Positions 37,819 to 46,162 are shown, counted from the first letter of the stretch. The stretch is 64,000 nt of DNA from Brevibacillus laterosporus LMG 15441 (GCF_000219535.2 NZ_CP007806.1:1362501-1426500), one strand, 5' to 3'. Notes: generated by a model from the letters alone, not told the origin. Translations and numbers: made by a program.

Positions 37819-37886
37819 ATAAAGGTTAGGGGCCTTTAGAGGGGGCCAATGAAAGTAGCAGAGAAAAGTCAGGAGCGGAGTATAGT

Positions 37887-39239
37887 ATGAGTCATCAGTC
37901 AGAACAATGGACTTCACGAATTGGATTTATTTTGGCAGCAGCCGGATCAGCAATTGGATTAGGCGCCATTTGGAAATTTCCATATGTAGCGGGAACCAGT
38001 GGGGGAGGAATCTTCTTTCTATTATTTCTATTCTTTACTCTACTGATTGGGTTGCCACTGTTACTATGTGAATTTGTTATTGGCCGTAGTACAGGAAAGG
38101 AAGCGGTGTCTGCCTACCGAGAATTAGCTCCCGGAACGAAATGGTACTTCTTGGGTATCATGGGAGTCATCACGTGCTTTTTACTATTCTCCTTTTATAG
38201 TGTAGTAGGAGGCTGGATTTTACTATACTTGGGCATGGCAGTCACAGGGAATTTAAGCCATCCCAATATGAATTACGAGCAATTATTTGGGCAAGTCATT
38301 TCCGAGCCTTATCTAGCGTTATTTGCTCAATTTATTTTTATCGTGCTAACAATTATCATCATTTCGCGCGGCGTTCAAAATGGCATAGAAAAGGCCAATA
38401 AGTATATGTTTCCTGCTTTATTTATTTTGTTTATTGTGCTTATGGGACGAGCCTTAACGTTACCTGGCGCATGGGAAGGAATCGTTTTCTTCTTAAAGCC
38501 TGATGTGAGCAAAATCGAATCTTCCACGATTTTAGCTGCGATGGGACAATCATTTTTTGCACTAAGTCTTGGGGCATCTGCGATGGCTACTTATACATCC
38601 TATTTGGATAAATCAGTAAGCTTAACTCGATCAGCCGTTTCCATTGTAAGTCTAAATTTACTCATATCCTTGCTCGCAGGGTTAGCGATTTTTCCAGCCG
38701 TATTTGCACTTGGATTTACACCTACACAAGGACCGGGACTACTCTTTCACGTGTTACCCGCTGTATTTAGTCAGATACCATTTGGGGGACTCTTTTTAGC
38801 TTGTTTCCTGGCCCTTTTCTTTTTTGCCACGATTACATCTGCTTTCTCCCTTTTAGAGATAACGGTAGCTTCCCTGACGCGAAAAGATCCAAGCAAACGT
38901 CGACGTTATTCTTGGATAGCTGGAATGGGGGTATTTGTACTAGGAATACCATCCTGTTTGTCTTTTGGAATTTGGTCAGATAAACTTATTTTTGGCAAAA
39001 GTATTTTCGAAGCAGCAGATTATCTAGTTAGTAACCTGTTGCTACCATTAGGAGCCTTGCTTATTGCCCTGTTTGTTTCTACAAAAATGAAACGAGAGCT
39101 ACTACAGGCCGAATTCGTACGCGGTTCCAAACTGGCAACAAGATTCTTTGGGATTTGGTTTCTACTAGTCAGATATGTGTTACCTGTTCTCATTATTCTT
39201 GTGTTCTTAAATACGTTGGGAATTGTTACGTTTTCCTAA
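37887..39239 (+). CDS. Sodium-dependent transporter of the NSS (SNF) family
   Basis: A LeuT-fold sodium symporter of 450 residues, for an amino acid or related amine. The first helix carries the unwound substrate and sodium site GFILAAAGSAIGLGAIWKFPY, followed by GGGIFFLLFLFFTLLIGLPLLLCEFVIG. Helix 6 region SFFALSLGASAMATYTSYL is also typical. About eleven helices are visible, the usual bacterial count. ATG 37887 follows AGGAGCGGAGTATAGT. The substrate is not readable from sequence. Confidence 0.9.
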   Translation: MSHQSEQWTSRIGFILAAAGSAIGLGAIWKFPYVAGTSGGGIFFLLFLFFTLLIGLPLLLCEFVIGRSTGKEAVSAYRELAPGTKWYFLGIMGVITCFLLFSFYSVVGGWILLYLGMAVTGNLSHPNMNYEQLFGQVISEPYLALFAQFIFIVLTIIIISRGVQNGIEKANKYMFPALFILFIVLMGRALTLPGAWEGIVFFLKPDVSKIESSTILAAMGQSFFALSLGASAMATYTSYLDKSVSLTRSAVSIVSLNLLISLLAGLAIFPAVFALGFTPTQGPGLLFHVLPAVFSQIPFGGLFLACFLALFFFATITSAFSLLEITVASLTRKDPSKRRRYSWIAGMGVFVLGIPSCLSFGIWSDKLIFGKSIFEAADYLVSNLLLPLGALLIALFVSTKMKRELLQAEFVRGSKLATRFFGIWFLLVRYVLPVLIILVFLNTLGIVTFS

Positions 39240-39261
39240 AATCTAGATTACATTCGTATTC

Positions 39262-39286
39262 GCCAGCTAATTAGCTGGCTTTTTTT
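39262..39286 (+). terminator. Terminator after the NSS transporter
   Basis: Perfect 9-bp stem GCCAGCTAA/TTAGCTGGC followed by seven T. Confidence 0.9.
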
Positions 39287-39374
39287 GATAGTAGCAAGCT
39301 TATATGTTCATTTTATTGATAGATAATACTATTTTAGGTTATTTATTTTATTTCGAGATTTTATTCGTTTTGTT

Positions 39375-39404
39375 CCTGTACAGGCACGTATAGGCAATTG
39401 CCTA
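39375..39404. promoter_or_regulatory. Two perfect palindromes ahead of sigK
   Basis: CCTGTACAGG at 39375-39384 and TAGGCAATTGCCTA at 39391-39404 lie 45-75 bp before the sigK start. They could be operators. In B. subtilis sigK depends on SigE, SpoIIID and SigK itself; I see no clear SigE consensus, though CATATGGA at 39405 might be a weak -10. Confidence 0.45.
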
Positions 39405-39448
39405 CATATGGATAGGGAGAGGAGCAGACTGAAGGGGAGGTGGCAGAT

Positions 39449-39785
39449 TTGTCAAGTGTCTTCGTGGCGCTTTCGCTACTGTTTAAGGAATTGGTTATGT
39501 TTGTTGCGTATGTAAAAAACAATGCGTTTCCGCAACCGCTGCCCGAGGTAGAAGAAGAGAAATATCTTAAATTAATGGCAACGGGAGACCCCATCGCTCG
39601 AAATAAATTAATTGAGCATAATTTGCGATTGGTGGCGCACATCGTCAAAAAATTCGAAAACACCGGCGAGGACAGCGAGGATTTAATCTCTATTGGTACC
39701 ATCGGACTGATTAAAGCCATTGAGAGTTACCAGGTGAATAAAGGAACGAAGCTTGCTACCTATGCAGCAAGATGTATTGAAAATG
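39449..39785 (+). CDS. sigK: sigK coding piece 1 (N-terminal part of mother-cell sigma factor SigK)
   Basis: The first 112 codons of SigK, the late mother-cell sigma factor of sporulation. It includes the short pro-sequence, then NNAFPQPL, the region 2 stretch [35 protein letters not shown] (core binding) and [12 protein letters not shown] (-10 recognition). I chose TTG 39449 because GGGGAGG lies eight bases upstream; GTG 39440 overlaps that site. Homology to SigK stops at the GAT codon 39785-39787, where element 1 begins; unexcised, the frame runs on to a stop at 39845-39847 with unrelated residues. It corresponds to spoIVCB of B. subtilis but is cut about 29 codons earlier. Confidence 0.93.
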
Positions 39786-40031
39786 ATATTCTAATGTCAT
39801 TAGTCATGCGTTTCCTTTTTGATCAGGCTAAACGTGTTTGTGTGTGAATTGTGCTACTATTGTTGTCAAAAAAAGAAGCAACCGCGCTGAGCAAGATATC
39901 AGCTCCTACGGTTACTTCTTCTTCAAAGGTGGACTCTCCAGTGTGGGAGAGACTATGTATAGTTTGGAAAGCACCCACGGGTGTTTCGTGTATAAAGTTA
40001 GCTATTGCAGTTTGGTGGCATGAAGCAATAA

Positions 40032-40373
40032 TTAGGCCTTTTTAACAAATTGAGATTTTAATTTCATAGCCCCAAAACCATCAATTTTGCAATCAATATC
40101 ATGATCTCCATCAATTAAGCGGATATTTTTTACTTTTGTACCGATCTTAATGACGGAAGAGCTTCCAGTTACTTTAAGGTCTTTGATTACTGTTACAGTA
40201 TCCCCATCGTTTAAGACATTTCCATTTGCATCCTTAATAATTCTTTTATCCTCACTATGTTCAGCTTCTGCTGCTAAAGTCCACTCGTGAGCACATTCAG
40301 GGCAAATAAACAGACTTCCATCCTGATACGTGTATGCTGAATTACACTTTGGGCAATTTGGCAAATCTACCAT
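40032..40373 (-). CDS. PhnA-like zinc-ribbon protein
   Basis: A 113-residue protein of the PhnA/YjdM family: an N-terminal zinc ribbon with CPKC near residue 8 and CPEC near residue 25, then a small beta domain containing [25 protein letters not shown] and [32 protein letters not shown]. Despite the name, most members are not tied to phosphonate use and the role is unknown. GGAGGAAATGAAAGA precedes ATG 40373. It is cargo of element 1, and its family has chromosomal homologues in many bacteria. Confidence 0.85.
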   Translation of the reverse strand: MVDLPNCPKCNSAYTYQDGSLFICPECAHEWTLAAEAEHSEDKRIIKDANGNVLNDGDTVTVIKDLKVTGSSSVIKIGTKVKNIRLIDGDHDIDCKIDGFGAMKLKSQFVKKA

Positions 40374-40639
40374 TCTTTCATTTCCTCCATTCGTTTCATG
40401 CTAATGAATATATAAGAATAATTTTCAATTTCTGTTTTACAACTTCGAAAAAAAGCAACGAACTCGAAATTCACAAAAATATAGGTAGTTTCTTATATCC
40501 TTATATACTGCCATAGTCTTCTCTTATTGACAACCTTTCCCTTTATGATCCTCATAAAAAAGCAGGTAATACCTGATACAATATCGCTTGTTTTCCATGT
40601 GAATGGGATATAACTATTTTCCTATGTACATGTACCCCT

Positions 40640-40687
40640 GAGGCAAGATAAGAAAGGATACCGCCCGTTTATCAGGGGGACGGTATC
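40640..40687 (-). terminator. Terminator of the Arg/Cys peptide gene
   Basis: Reading the minus strand, GATACCG (40687-40681) pairs with CGGTATC (40663-40657) with further G-C pairs inside; CTTTCTTATCTT follows. It begins 11 bp after the stop codon. Confidence 0.75.
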
Positions 40688-40697
40688 GGAGGAAGAT

Positions 40698-40781
40698 TTA
40701 ACAGAAGAAGCGACGACGACAGCAGCAACGACGACGTCTTCTGAAACAGCAACGACGGCGTCTGCGGAAGCAACAAGACAT
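40698..40781 (-). CDS. 27-residue Arg/Cys-rich protamine-like peptide
   Basis: A very short gene with a perfect ribosome site (AAGGAGGTGGCGTAC before ATG 40781) and its own terminator. The product contains 13 Arg and 8 Cys in 27 residues, arranged as Cys clusters separated by blocks of five, five and three Arg, with four Phe; it starts MSCCFRRRRR. There is no signal peptide. The composition resembles vertebrate protamines, so DNA or polyanion binding with disulfide cross-linking, for example in the spore coat or mother cell, is conceivable but unproven. It lies within sigK element 1. Confidence 0.7.
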   Translation of the reverse strand: MSCCFRRRRRCCFRRRRRCCCRRRFFC

Positions 40782-41208
40782 GTACGCCACCTCCTTATCG
40801 TTTAATACTTTATAATAAGCAGAAACAGTGACAAATGATTGGACGAACCTTCAGGGAAATGCGTTTGTTTATTTGGATAGCTATTTGAGCAAGTATAGGA
40901 TTACAAAAACAGTAGGTGCTGGAAAGTATGGACGGGCAGGTAAAAAGATAAGAGGCAGTATGTCAAATCATCTGCCGCTCTCTATGATCAACTCAGCATC
41001 AGTCATGTGAAAATAATGGCTAGCCCAAATTTTTTTCCAAGCTATAAAACACTTTATCCTGGGAGGTTCTCTCATCAAAATGTTTATAGCCATGAGAGGT
41101 CCAGAAACGTCACTTACTATAAAACGAAACTGTTGGCTGATAAATAAAGAAGCTTTTTCGAAAGCAGACAAGCACAACCCGCATAACCTTTATGGGGGGG
41201 ATGCTTAG

Positions 41209-41406
41209 ATGCATATCAAAGTGATCGAAGGTGATTCTACTAGCGAGATACGTCTATCCTGCTATGCTTATCTGGAAGAAAAGTACAGAAGGGAGAGGTT
41301 AGATGGTCGGGGTATATGCGAGGGTAAGCACCGAGGAGCAAGCCAGGAAGGGGTTCAGCCTGAAAGACCAGATAGCCGAATGCCGAAGAAAGGCCAAAAC
41401 GGATAA
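41209..41406 (+). CDS. Short frame overlapping the start of recombinase 1 (doubtful)
   Basis: A 65-codon frame starts at ATG 41209 after GGGGGGGATGCTTAG, an acceptable ribosome site. The first 33 residues (MHIKVIEGDSTSEIRLSCYAYLEE...) look like protein; the second half overlaps the recombinase gene in another frame and looks like its shadow. It could be a leader peptide translationally coupled to the recombinase. Confidence 0.35.
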   Translation: MHIKVIEGDSTSEIRLSCYAYLEEKYRRERLDGRGICEGKHRGASQEGVQPERPDSRMPKKGQNG

Positions 41407-42811
41407 TGTTTTAGAATATGTGGATGAAGGAATTTCAGGGGAATTTCTAGATCGGCCTGCATTAACAAAAATGCGTCAGGATGCTCGGGACGGACTTATC
41501 AAAAAGATCATATGTTTAGACCCGGATCGACTTTCGCGTAAACTGATGAATCAGCTTATTATTACAGATGAGCTAGATAAGCGCGGTGTTGAATTGGTCT
41601 TTGTTAATGGCGAATATGCGAAGACTCCAGAGGGTAATCTGTTTTACAGTATGCGCGGTGCGATTGCCGAATTCGAGAAAGCAAAAATTACAGAACGTAT
41701 GAGCAGAGGGCGCAGACAAAAAGCACGGCAGGGTAAAGTTCTACGAGATTTTCAAGTCTACGGATACAACTTCGATAAAGAGCATGACCGAATGATTGTC
41801 AATGAAAACGAAGCGGAAATTGTGAGACTTATATTCGATTTATTTACAAAACCGAACAATCTCGTAAAGGGGATTAATGGAATTGCTCATTATCTTACAA
41901 AAAAAAATATACCGACAAAACGCGGAGCAAATGTCTGGCATCGTCAAGTAGTTCGACAGATCCTTCTAAATCGTGCATACATCGGTGAATTTTATCAAAA
42001 TCGTTGGAACACGGAGGGGATGCTAGGCAATAAGCATAGGGCTCCAGAGGAACGTATCCCAATGAGACAACGTCCGAAAGAGGAGTGGATACAAGTACAG
42101 TGCCCAGCCATTATCAGGAAAGAAACGTATGAACACGCACAACAGTTGATGGACGAGTCACGGCGTAGATGGGCGAAGGAGAGCAACCACAGATATCTTT
42201 TAAGTGGGCTGGTACGCTGTGGAAATTGCGAGAATACGATGACAGGTAGAAAATCAAGTAACTGGGGAAAGCCCATACTTGAATATACGGATGTAAAAAA
42301 TTTCTCTGGTGCGAAACATTTTGGTTGCGGTAGGAAAATAAAAGCGAAGGAGCTGGAGAATGAGGTATGGAGAACAATTAGGACCTGGCTGAATCAACCG
42401 AACGAAATTGCGGCAGCAAGTGAGATAGCGCAGCTTGATCAAAATTCTTCTTTGGAGGAAGCTGAGATATCTCGATTGGAAAAAGAGATCGTAAAGGCGA
42501 AGTCGGGTAGGAAACGGCTACTTATGTTATTTTCTCAAGGACTTGATATAACCCAAGAAGAGATTCAACAATCTATTCGTGAGCTTAAAGAAAGAGAAGC
42601 AGAATTAACAAAGGAATTAACTGCTCTTACAGCTTCAGTTTTGCATCAGGAAAGGAACAGGTATAGTAAGAGCCAGCTTCTGGAGGCTGTCGAATATTAC
42701 CTAAATAAAGGACGAGAGGAGCTTACCTTTGAAGAGAAACAGAAAATGATTCGTCACATCGTCCGTGAAGTAAGAGTTTTTGAGGACAGTGTAGAAATTT
42801 ACACATTCTAA
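41303..42811 (+). CDS. spoIVCA: Large serine recombinase, SpoIVCA-like
   Basis: A 502-residue site-specific recombinase that follows B. subtilis SpoIVCA along its length. The catalytic domain has the nucleophile Ser9 in VYARVSTEEQ, DPDRLSRKLMNQLII near residue 72, and VNGEYAKTPEGNLFYSMRGAIAEFEKAKITERMSRGR. A recombinase domain with VWHRQVVRQILLNRAYIGE follows, then a zinc ribbon (CGNC ... CGRK) and a C-terminal coiled coil. Its stop lies 28 bp before the element 1 crossover. It is expected to excise element 1 in the mother cell. Confidence 0.93.
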   Translation: MVGVYARVSTEEQARKGFSLKDQIAECRRKAKTDNVLEYVDEGISGEFLDRPALTKMRQDARDGLIKKIICLDPDRLSRKLMNQLIITDELDKRGVELVFVNGEYAKTPEGNLFYSMRGAIAEFEKAKITERMSRGRRQKARQGKVLRDFQVYGYNFDKEHDRMIVNENEAEIVRLIFDLFTKPNNLVKGINGIAHYLTKKNIPTKRGANVWHRQVVRQILLNRAYIGEFYQNRWNTEGMLGNKHRAPEERIPMRQRPKEEWIQVQCPAIIRKETYEHAQQLMDESRRRWAKESNHRYLLSGLVRCGNCENTMTGRKSSNWGKPILEYTDVKNFSGAKHFGCGRKIKAKELENEVWRTIRTWLNQPNEIAAASEIAQLDQNSSLEEAEISRLEKEIVKAKSGRKRLLMLFSQGLDITQEEIQQSIRELKEREAELTKELTALTASVLHQERNRYSKSQLLEAVEYYLNKGREELTFEEKQKMIRHIVREVRVFEDSVEIYTF

Positions 42812-42839
42812 CCATGCATCACTATTGACTGTAAAATGG

Positions 42840-42926
42840 AAATTCTGATGCACCTACGTAGTTTGAAAAAAACCAAAAAGGATGTATCTTTGCATGATCC
42901 GATTGGAATGGATAAAGAAGGAAATG
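42840..42926 (+). CDS. sigK: sigK coding piece 2 (87-bp middle piece between two elements)
   Basis: This 87-bp island encodes [17 protein letters not shown] followed by [12 protein letters not shown], the end of SigK region 2 and the linker to region 3/4, and matches SigK residues missing from pieces 1 and 3. It has no start of its own and is flanked by the GA crossover points of both elements (42839/42840 and 42926/42927). The same frame holds the recombinase 1 stop at 42809-42811 upstream and runs 17 unrelated codons into element 2. Confidence 0.93.
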
Positions 42927-42927
42927 A

Positions 42928-42967
42928 ATTGACACTTAGATGTTATCCATCTGAGTGTCAATTTTTT
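42928..42967 (+). terminator. Strong hairpin at the left end of element 2
   Basis: ATTGACACT (42928-42936) pairs with AGTGTCAAT (42954-42962), extended by AGATG/CATCT, loop TTATC, and six T on the plus strand. It would stop transcription entering from sigK piece 2 or recombinase 1. The same bases include one attachment arm. Confidence 0.8.
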
Positions 42968-44513
42968 ATTGAGGTAATTTAGGATACAGGGTTATCTCAA
43001 ACTGGTCGTTTCGTTGATGCTTTTCCTTTCGATAGATCACTTTATCGAGGACTGATTTTATCAGATGATTCTTTTTAGCAGGGTCATCTGTTTTTTCATA
43101 TAAATCTATTACTGTTTCAACCCTAGGAATCATGTCATGCTGCGCTTTTTCTTTTTGTAGTTCTAGACGCAATTCTTCTTGTGTTTGGATAATAGCTGCT
43201 TTTGTAGCGTCCATGCGTGATGTTATGCGGTGTGATCTGTCTACATATGTTTTTTCGTCATAAATTCCGCGTTCCAAAAGGTCATATAATTTAGACTTTT
43301 GATTTTCTAATTCCTTTCTTTCACGTGTGAGACTTTTTACAGCAAATTCCTTCAGTTTGATAGAGCTGGTACTTGATTCAGGCTCTTTATATGCATCCCA
43401 ATTGGCTTTATATTGATTTAACCATTTCTTCAAATTTTTTATGATGGCGTTTTCTACATAATCAAAGCGGCTACTTTTATTTTTGCAACGCTGGTTATAG
43501 CATTTCAAATGTGGTGCATTATTACCATATGGGCGGTAAACCATAGATGATCCGCATAGATCACATTTGATAACACCAGCGAATGGGTTCGTAATGCCAT
43601 TTACCAATTGATAAGGAACATGGTATTTCTTCTGTAAGATTTCTTGCGCTTTATAAAATAACGCTTCCGAAACTAAAGGTGCATGCTTTCCCTTTGCATC
43701 AATCCACTTTTCAGGAGGTCGAAGTTTTTTTTCGCTCTTTTTTGTTACATCTGTGGATTTCTTGTAGCTTGTTTTTTTCCACTGTACACGCCCGATGTAG
43801 ACAGCGTTTTTTAATATGACTAGGACGGATGGGGCGGTCCATGTTTTTTCTGTATAAGTTCTATACCCAAGCTTGTTTAGTTGATTAGCGATATGACTTG
43901 TTCCAAGTCGTTTTTGGTAGTCATCATGTGCATACCATTCGAAGATCATTTTCACAACAGGTGCTTGTTCGGGATGGGGAATGAGGTATCGTTCTTTTCC
44001 CTTCTTTTCAATTAAATATCCATATGGTGGGCGAGTGCCTATGTAATTGCCATCTTCAATGGAACGAATGCGTCCGCCCTGTAGCCGACGATTAATGATT
44101 TTTAGCTCTTTACGAGCCATAAATGCTTCGAATTCGCTGTATTCTTCGTCCCACTCATCCTCTAGGTCATAGATTTTTCGGGGGGTAATGATTTTGGTTT
44201 TAGATTGGCGGAATGTTTCAAGAATCAGGCCTTGCTCCTGCATATTACCCCGTCCTAGGCGATCCATATCCATTACCAGTACAGCATCATATTCATGTGC
44301 TTGAACTTCTTTTAAAAGCTCTTGCATTTCTGGGCGATAGAGGAGACTTTCTCCAGAGACGATTTCCTCACGAATTCTGACGATATTTAGTTGTAATTGC
44401 TTTGCCACCTTCAGCAAGGCTTTTTTATGTTTTGCAAGGGTTTCCCCTTCACCACGGGATTCTGCTTCGAGGTCTGCTCGGGATTTGCGTAAATAAATAG
44501 CGATGCGTTTCAT
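42966..44513 (-). CDS. Large serine recombinase of element 2
   Basis: A 515-residue resolvase/integrase: catalytic Ser11 in [11 protein letters not shown], the [17 protein letters not shown] helix near residue 85, a recombinase domain with [22 protein letters not shown], a zinc ribbon (CDLCG ... CYNQRCKNK) and a long coiled coil. It is only distantly like recombinase 1, having the [16 protein letters not shown] insert after the catalytic serine. I chose ATG 44513 (MKRIAIY) with TGGGAGGTATCGT upstream rather than 44540. It is expected to act on the element 2 ends. Confidence 0.92.
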   Translation of the reverse strand: MKRIAIYLRKSRADLEAESRGEGETLAKHKKALLKVAKQLQLNIVRIREEIVSGESLLYRPEMQELLKEVQAHEYDAVLVMDMDRLGRGNMQEQGLILETFRQSKTKIITPRKIYDLEDEWDEEYSEFEAFMARKELKIINRRLQGGRIRSIEDGNYIGTRPPYGYLIEKKGKERYLIPHPEQAPVVKMIFEWYAHDDYQKRLGTSHIANQLNKLGYRTYTEKTWTAPSVLVILKNAVYIGRVQWKKTSYKKSTDVTKKSEKKLRPPEKWIDAKGKHAPLVSEALFYKAQEILQKKYHVPYQLVNGITNPFAGVIKCDLCGSSMVYRPYGNNAPHLKCYNQRCKNKSSRFDYVENAIIKNLKKWLNQYKANWDAYKEPESSTSSIKLKEFAVKSLTRERKELENQKSKLYDLLERGIYDEKTYVDRSHRITSRMDATKAAIIQTQEELRLELQKEKAQHDMIPRVETVIDLYEKTDDPAKKNHLIKSVLDKVIYRKEKHQRNDQFEITLYPKLPQ

Positions 44514-44690
44514 ACGATACCTCCCAAAAAGCAAGATCATGCTTATGATAAATGAAATCCATTGACTTAAGCAAAATGAGTAGAAATAATTTGTAAAAAA
44601 TCCTATATTGATGTGTTCGAATGTAGCAACAAAATCAGGATTGTCCCATTGCCATCACCTCATATAGATAAAGTGAGGAGGGATCATTAC

Positions 44691-44849
44691 ATGAAGTACG
44701 ATATGTCCATTCAAGATGGTCAAACCATTGTGAATATCGTAGCTCCTCCCCCTATGACAGAGGAGGAAAAGCAAAAGGTTCTCCGTGATTATCACAACGC
44801 TGGCTGGGCCATTATCAAATCCCTTTATGCCAAAGATGCTTCGGTATGA
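44691..44849 (+). CDS. Small hypothetical protein of 52 residues
   Basis: GTGAGGAGGGATCATTAC precedes ATG 44691. The product begins MKYDMSIQDGQTIVNIV, has a PPPMTEEEKQKVLRDYHNAGW middle part with a predicted helix, and no signal peptide. It is divergent from recombinase 2. A small partner such as an excision factor (directionality factor) for the recombinase is possible by position and size, but there is no direct evidence. Confidence 0.6.
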   Translation: MKYDMSIQDGQTIVNIVAPPPMTEEEKQKVLRDYHNAGWAIIKSLYAKDASV

Positions 44850-45065
44850 TCGCCCAATCTGGGCGTGATGTACAAGCTTATAAAAATTTCCTTCCTTTAC
44901 ACACACAGTATTGATTAATCCGTCAGATGTAGAACTGATCGTAAAAGGTGGATATTTCCTATTGTTATTTCATATCGTCCTTTCTCTTTTATATAATCTA
45001 AAATATGTTTCTTAAGCTGGAGGTATGTTTGGAGATTGCCAAGCGTACAGCTTCGTTTCACTCGC

Positions 45066-45098
45066 TAAAATAAAAGACCTCTCTAATGAAAGGTCTGA
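45066..45098 (-). terminator. Terminator of the 39-residue peptide gene
   Basis: On the minus strand AGACCT (45096-45091) pairs with AGGTCT (45080-45075) and is followed by TTTATTTTA. Confidence 0.7.
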
Positions 45099-45104
45099 GG
45101 ATCA

Positions 45105-45224
45105 TTAAAATATTAATTCACAACCTTGGGGGTATCCACACATAGGTTTAGCTGCTGCATATGAACTAGTAGAAATAGAGAACACTAAAAATGCAGCAAA
45201 TGCAATAGTCACAAACTTTTTCAT
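45105..45224 (-). CDS. 39-residue secreted peptide precursor with two cysteines
   Basis: ATG 45224 follows AAAGTGGTGACATA. The product has a clear signal peptide (MKKFVTIAFAAFLVFSIS, then TSSYAAA) and a predicted mature tail of about 15 residues, AKPMCGYPQGCELIF, with two cysteines six residues apart that could form a disulfide loop. It has its own terminator. The shape recalls secreted signalling (Phr-like) or small antimicrobial precursors; no receptor gene of the Rap type is adjacent. Confidence 0.65.
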   Translation of the reverse strand: MKKFVTIAFAAFLVFSISTSSYAAAKPMCGYPQGCELIF

Positions 45225-45349
45225 TATGTCACCACTTTCATCAGGAACAAATATGTGTTGCTATTCTAAAAGAATTGTTGTCACAAAATCTCTGGTGCTG
45301 GATCAAATGAATAGACAGAAAAATGAAAAAAGAGAGGATGGCATTTTCG

Positions 45350-46120
45350 ATGAAAAAGAAGCAAGCATTAGCAGCAGTATGTATGATGGCTGTCATGCTA
45401 TCAACCACAGCCCCATATTGTCCAGTATTAGCAGAAGCCGTGAATAATAAGGCCAGTAAGGAAAAACAAACCTTACATATTGATCAGGTGATCGCAGAAA
45501 TAAATCAAAAGAAGCCAATGTCTGTTTACTTTGAAGCAACAGACATTACTCATGAGCGTCAAAACGGGAAGACAGAGAAATTTACCAGATACACAAAACA
45601 TTGGGATAATACAATAAAGGGCGAAGAGCGCATCGAAATAAGAGAGAATAGACAGATAAAGTATTCTGTCAGCAAAGCAGGCGAGACAACAAAGTATATA
45701 ACAGGGGATAAGGAAGCGAGCCTTTATCAAAAGGGACTAAATACTGAAAATAATGTAATCAATAAAGTAAAAAAAGATTTGGACTTCCGAATTATTAATA
45801 AAAAGTATACTTCTCCTGATACGAAAAAGACCGTTCAGGTTGTAGAAGAGTCATTACTTAATCGACCGGTGTATCATATTTCTTTAAAAACGGAAATAGT
45901 AAGAAACGGGAAATCCAATGTATCCTATCAAGACTGGTGGATTGATAAAGAAACGGGCTTTCAATTAAAGTCTACTGGAAACTGGAATAATAACAGACAA
46001 ACCCATGAGTATACAGTAACTAAAGTTAATTTTAAGCCTACATTTAGTGAAAAAGATTTTATATTTGAATTACCAGTAGGGGTAACGTTAGTAAACGAGG
46101 AAAGATTGAAAAAGAAATAA
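45350..46120 (+). CDS. Secreted LolA/MucB-like protein
   Basis: About 256 residues. A signal peptide (MKKKQALAAVCMMAVMLSTTAPYCPVLAEA) precedes a domain resembling the outer membrane lipoprotein carrier/LolA-like fold found in Bacillus sigma regulators and sporulation proteins: repeated antiparallel strands such as KTEKFTRYTKHWDN, TTKYITGDKEASLYQ and a C-terminal KPTFSEKDFIFELPVGV. Start ATG 45350 has GAGAGG 12 bases upstream; ATG 45323 is the alternative. A terminator follows. The assignment is by fold impression only. Confidence 0.6.
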   Translation: MKKKQALAAVCMMAVMLSTTAPYCPVLAEAVNNKASKEKQTLHIDQVIAEINQKKPMSVYFEATDITHERQNGKTEKFTRYTKHWDNTIKGEERIEIRENRQIKYSVSKAGETTKYITGDKEASLYQKGLNTENNVINKVKKDLDFRIINKKYTSPDTKKTVQVVEESLLNRPVYHISLKTEIVRNGKSNVSYQDWWIDKETGFQLKSTGNWNNNRQTHEYTVTKVNFKPTFSEKDFIFELPVGVTLVNEERLKKK

Positions 46121-46128
46121 GAATGAAA

Positions 46129-46162
46129 AATAAGCACCCAAGGTGGATGCTTATTACTTTTT
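46129..46162 (+). terminator. Terminator after the LolA-like gene
   Basis: AATAAGCA (46129-46136) pairs with TGCTTATT (46148-46155), followed by ACTTTTTC. Confidence 0.75.

Larger units (their letters stand above)
39786..42839. mobile_element. sigK intervening element 1 (3054 bp, with SpoIVCA-like recombinase)
   Basis: Boundaries are set by homology: SigK coding stops at 39785 and resumes at 42840 with [17 protein letters not shown]. Joining G 39785 to A 42840 gives GAAAATGAAATTCTG, encoding ENEIL as in B. subtilis SigK. When the element ends are joined, GCATCACTATTGAC (42816-42829) and GTCATTAGTCATGC (39796-39809) form inverted arms exactly 10 bp either side of the GA crossover. It carries a PhnA-like gene, an Arg/Cys peptide gene and a large serine recombinase, but no phage structural genes. 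I infer developmental excision as for the B. subtilis skin element. Confidence 0.9.

Noticed and set aside
39836-40027. Open minus-strand stretch of about 64 codons at the left of element 1 with a plausible peptide (FIHETPVGAFQTIHSLSHTG)
   Set aside because: No usable start codon or ribosome site could be found, so I kept it only as a possible gene remnant.
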